DNA from: Synchiropus splendidus
Lineage: Eukaryota; Chordata; Actinopteri; Syngnathiformes; Callionymidae
NCBI RefSeq assembly: GCF_027744825.2
Contig: NC_071334.1
Span: 38,479,437 to 38,543,436 of the forward strand
DNA: 64,000 nt
Direction: 5' to 3'
Made by a program: the position numbers and the translations under genes. This document shows positions 62,501 through 64,000 of the stretch, one piece after another. Below the pieces are notes generated by a model. It was not told where the DNA came from, did no database searches, and saw only the letters and a list, made by a program, of their open reading frames with translations. Position 1 is the first letter of the stretch; each line of letters begins with the position of its first letter.

Positions 62501-64000
62501 TATAGTGGGAGGTTAAAATTTCATGGTCTGAAGCTTCCCTGAAAAGCTATGGCACAATGCACAAAAACGCTTTTCAGCGTGAGATAAGGTGGGTTTCAGA
62601 ACGCCAAACATAAAAGTGTTGATTATTTTCGAAAAACACTTCAGACAGCTTAGATTTGATGTGCAACTCCTAGAAAGACCCTTTCTGCTATAGTGGGAGG
62701 TTAATATTTCATGGTCTGAAGCTTCCCTGAAAAGCTATGGCACAATGCACAAAAACGCTTTTCAGCCTGAGATAAGGTGGGTTTCGGAACGCCAAACATA
62801 AAAGTGTTGATTACTTTCGAAAAACACTTCAGACAGCTTACATTTGATGTGCACCTACTAGAAAGACCCTTTCTGCTATAGTGGGAGGTTAAAATTTCAT
62901 GTTCTGAAGCTTCCCTGAAAAGTTATGGCACAATGCACAAAAACGCTTTTCAGCCTGATATAAGGTGGGTTTCGGAAAGCCAATCATAAAAGTGTTGATA
63001 ACTTTCGAAAAACACTTCAGACAGCTTAGATTTGATGTGCAACTACTAGAAAGACCCTTTCTGCTATAGTGGGAGGTTAAAATTTCATGTTCTGAAGCTT
63101 CCCTGAAAAGTTATGGCACAATGCACAAAAACGCTTTTCAGCCTGAGATAAGGTGGGTTTCGGAACGCCAAACATAAAAGTGTTGATAACTTTCGAAAAA
63201 CACTTCACACAGCTTAGATTTGAAGTGCAACTACTAGAAAGACCCTTTCTGCTATAGTGGGGGGTTAAAATTTCATGTTCTGAAGCTTCCCTGAAAAGTT
63301 ATGGCACAATGCGTAAAAACGCTTTTCAGCCTGAGATAAGGTGGGTTTCGGAACGCCAAACATAAAAGTGTTAATAACTTTCGAAAAACACTTCAGACAA
63401 CTAAGATTTGATGTGCAACTACTAGAAAGACCCTTTCTGCTATAGTGGGAGGTTAAAATTTCATGGTCTGAAGCTTCCCTGAAAAGCTATGGCACAATGC
63501 ACAAAACCGCTTTTCAACGTGAGATAAGGTGGGTTTCGGAACGCCAAACATAAAAGTGTTAATAACTTTCGAAAAACACTTCAGACAGCTTAGATTTGAT
63601 GTGCAACTCCTAGAAAGACCCTTTCTGCTATAGTGGGAGGTTAATATTTCATGGTCTGAAGCTTCCCTGAAAAGCTATGGCACAATGCACAAAAACGCTT
63701 TTCAGCCTGAGATAAGGTGGGTTTCGGAACGCCAAACATAAAAGTTTTGATTACTTTCGAAAAACACTTCAGACAGCTTACATTTGATGTGCACCTACTA
63801 GAAAGACCCTTTCTGCTATAGTGGGAGGTTAAAATTTCATGTTCTGAAGCTTCCCTGAAAAGTTATGGCACAATGCACAAAAACGCTTTTCAGCCTGAGA
63901 TAAGGTGGGTTTCGGAAAGACAATCATAAAAGTGTTGATAACTTTCGAAAAACACTTCAGACAGCTTAGATTTGATGTGCAACTACTAGAAAGACCCTTT
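59600..64000. repeat. Satellite block with 2820- and 940-bp recurrences
   Basis: The variant AGACAACTAAGATTTG (or AGACGACTAAG) is at 59636, 62456 and 63396, spaced 2820 bp (15 monomers) and 940 bp (5 monomers). It is followed each time by the monomer with TCATGGTCTGAAG and AAAAGCTATGG. The block reaches the window edge without a change of repeat type. Confidence 0.75.

Larger units (their letters stand above)
8161..64000. repeat. 188-bp subtelomeric satellite array
   Basis: From 8161 to the window end the sequence is one head-to-tail array, about 297 monomers of 188 bp, all in the same orientation. Landmarks per monomer are TTTCATGTTCTGAAGCTTCC with one HindIII site, GGCACAATGC, AAACGCTTTTCAGCC, GGTGGGTTTCGGAACGCC, the palindrome TTTCGAAA, and CTTTCTGCTATAGTGGGAGG. 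Monomers differ at recurring sites: GCACAAAA or GCGTAAAA, GTTGAT or GTTAAT, CAACTAC or CACCTAC, GACCC, GACCA or GACGC. Some carry two extra A residues after TTTCG (190 bp). Open frames of 60-106 codons in the array have no coding support. No other gene or insertion is seen in this stretch. Confidence 0.95.

Noticed and set aside
8161..64000. More than thirty open frames of 60-106 codons on both strands of the satellite
   Set aside because: They are the same few peptides repeated with monomer phase. 188 is not a multiple of three, so frames change at each monomer, and no conservation beyond the DNA repeat is visible.
8161..64000. CRISPR-like array
   Set aside because: Repeats are contiguous 188-bp monomers with no unique spacers, in eukaryotic subtelomeric context.
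8161..64000. CENP-B box in the satellite
   Set aside because: TTCGGAACGCC and TTTCGAAA resemble part of the box, but the required spacing to CGGG is absent on both strands.

Overview
The window looks like subtelomeric DNA of an animal. It carries vertebrate-type (CCCTAA)n telomere repeats, Penelope-like retroelement (PLE) copies whose reverse transcriptase is joined to a GIY-YIG endonuclease, and a very long 188-bp satellite. No bacterial-type gene, tRNA, rRNA or host gene was found. A fish or another aquatic animal fits these element families, but the species cannot be fixed from the sequence.

Layout. (1) 1-262: minus-strand sequence ending in a partial reading frame cut by the window edge. 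(2) 263-366: a hammerhead-ribozyme-like motif and a small hairpin, minus strand. (3) About 366-4715, minus strand: a damaged retroelement. Read 5' to 3' (from 4715 downward) it has a leader with a splice-donor-like site, ORF1 (36-residue repeats, a Pro/Thr-rich middle, an SGNH/GDSL-type esterase domain), a 74-nt overlap into ORF2 with a slippery heptamer, a telomere-like tract that reads in frame as (Pro-Asn)n, and the N-terminus of a PLE reverse transcriptase. About 0.7 kb of RT core is deleted, and the copy ends before the endonuclease. (4) 4716-5058, minus: a fragment of a third RT N-terminus. (5) About 5059-7915, plus: a second element copy in opposite orientation, 5'-truncated in the telomere-like tract. 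It keeps RT, linker, GIY-YIG domain and 3' UTR, but has a frameshift, a stop codon and a changed catalytic residue. (6) 7916-8160: degenerate (CCCTAA)n. (7) 8161-64000: about 297 copies of a 188-bp satellite with nested higher-order duplications.

How the parts relate. The element's 3' end faces CCCTAA repeats in the orientation expected if cDNA synthesis had been primed from a chromosome end. The element also carries its own telomere-like tract inside coding sequence. The window is therefore best read as a graveyard of telomere-associated PLEs lying next to a telomere-associated satellite. The most unusual part is the combination of SGNH esterase ORF1, a possible -1 frameshift site, an in-frame telomere-like (Pro-Asn) linker, RT and GIY-YIG in one element family. 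All copies here look inactive.
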